Shown here piece by piece: positions 59,149 to 60,110 of a stretch of 60,110 bases of DNA (position 1 is the first letter of the stretch; each line of letters opens with the position of its first letter). The notes below the pieces were generated by a model. That model did not search any database. It saw nothing but the letters and a program-made list of their open reading frames with translations, and was not told the origin of the DNA. Source of the stretch: Derxia lacustris (GTDB taxonomy: Bacteria > Pseudomonadota > Gammaproteobacteria > Burkholderiales > Burkholderiaceae_E); assembly GCF_002105195.1 (NCBI RefSeq), contig NZ_MUHU01000003.1:1-60110 (forward strand), in the 5' to 3' direction. The translations under genes were made by a program, and so were the position numbers.

Positions 59149-60110
59149 GTTTCAATCCGCTCCTGCCGATTGCGGCGGGGAAACATCGAGGAAGCGCATG
59201 CGCTGCCGATCCCGACGCTGTTTCAATCCACTCCCGTCAATTACGACGGGAGAAACGGGGTAGCACAGCACCGCGCGCTGGCTCGACGTGTTGTTTCAAT
59301 CCACTCCCGTCAATTACGACGGGAGAAACCGGCGCCGCCGACGTGGACCTGAGCGCGCGCGAGTTTCAATCCACTCCCGTCAATTACGACGGGAGAAACG
59401 CCGAGCGACGCCTACAACCGCGTGCGCATCGAATTCAGTTTCAATCCACTCCCGTCAATTACGACGGGAGAAACTGCGCGACGCGGCCCTTGCGGCCGAC
59501 CTGCGTGTCGGGTTTCAATCCACTCCCGTCAATTACGACGGGAGAAACGTCAGCCCCATGCCCATTACCAGCCGGCCCGCGACGTTTCAATCCACTCCCG
59601 TCAATTACGACGGGAGAAACTGTCGCACCAGACGCGCGGGCTGGTGGCCTATGACGTTTCAATCCACTCCCGTCAATTACGACGGGAGAAACAGTCGGGT
59701 TCTGCCGGCGCCTCTCGATCTCGGCTTGTTTCAATCCACTCCCGTCAATTACGACGGGAGAAACGACCAGAAACCCAGCGTCGCGCTGGTGAAGCGCGGT
59801 TTCAATCCACTCCCGTCAATTACGACGGGAGAAACACGCTGGCCGCCGGCAATGCGTGGATGGTGGTCGAGGTTTCAATCCACTCCCGTCAATTACGACG
59901 GGAGAAACGCACCGTGGATGACGCAGGACGATGTGCGCCGTCTCGTTTCAATCCACTCCCGTCAATTACGACGGGAGAAACCGGTCATGCCATTGCCATT
60001 CGCGTCGAAATTGAATGTGTTTCAATCCACTCCCGTCAATTACGACGGGAGAAACCCTGCGGCAAGCGCCATCCCGGCCGCGCCGAGTAAAGTTTCAATC
60101 CACTCCCGTC
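59149..60110 (-). CRISPR. CRISPR array 2 (type I-C), continuing past the window end
   Basis: Twelve complete identical 37-bp repeats (59220 to 60055), a partial copy at 60092-60110, and one degenerate 36-bp copy at 59149-59184. The repeat equals that of array 1 except in the hairpin loop: AATTAC instead of ATTTCT. Spacers 33-38 bp. Orientation is the same as array 1 (minus strand), with decayed copies at the left end; the leader must lie beyond 60110. Thirteen complete spacers are visible from 59185 on. Confidence 0.97.

Noticed and set aside
58974..60090. Open frames up to 226 residues with FNPLPSITTGET/VSIHSRQLRREK repeats
   Set aside because: Translations of array 2; the periodicity is that of the repeat-spacer unit.

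Overview
The window looks like a chromosomal segment of a GC-rich betaproteobacterium, probably Burkholderiales or a close relative. The reasons are gene content and order: mtgA-aroE-tonB-RNase II, mpl with a YqiA-type esterase, accB-accC-prmA followed by a DUF3426 zinc-ribbon gene and a PfkB kinase, a lysine/alanine-rich histone H1-like protein, a two-ATP-cone NrdA, and a DUF3683 FAD/Fe-S dehydrogenase of more than 1300 residues. Most genes are very GC-rich. Two stretches are visibly poorer in GC: 1-5.4 kb, and the outer ends of the CRISPR-Cas locus.

Layout. 1-5.4 kb: the prkA-yeaH-spoVR stress operon on the minus strand behind a very good sigma-54 promoter. 5.5-13.3 kb: minus-strand cell-envelope and housekeeping genes (mtgA, aroE, tonB, an RNB ribonuclease, then a terminator and fabG-like/yqiA/mpl). 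13.4-20.7 kb: plus-strand genes for a conserved protein, a TlpA-like thioredoxin, fatty-acid synthesis (accBC), prmA, a DUF3426 protein, a PfkB kinase and a glycine-zipper lipoprotein. 20.8-27.5 kb: minus-strand yggU, yggT, the H1-like protein and nrdB/nrdA, with a tandem NrdR box pair on the nrdA promoter. 27.8-31.3 kb: prmC, ftsY, rsmD, coaD and a ferredoxin. A structured 450-bp gap follows. 31.9-48.3 kb: a GT-C-like membrane protein, phoR, hypothetical genes, amtB with its own sigma-54 site, a HIT protein, the giant dehydrogenase, a malonyl-CoA synthetase-like ligase, a LysR regulator divergent from a small gene, and a CPA2 cation/proton antiporter.

48.3-60.1 kb is a complete type I-C CRISPR-Cas locus read on the minus strand: array 2, cas3, cas5c, cas8c, cas7, cas4, cas1, cas2, leader, array 1. 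Array 1 has 24 repeats and 23 spacers. Array 2 runs off the window end. The repeats are 37 bp. In both arrays they have the same 8-bp stem and the same 11-nt 3' tag; the only differences between arrays lie inside the 6-nt hairpin loop. A ParE/RelE-type toxin-antitoxin pair is inserted on the opposite strand between cas7 and cas4, separating interference genes from adaptation genes. This is the most unusual feature of the window.

No rRNA or tRNA gene, insertion sequence or prophage was recognised. All similarity calls rest on motif and family recognition without a database search.
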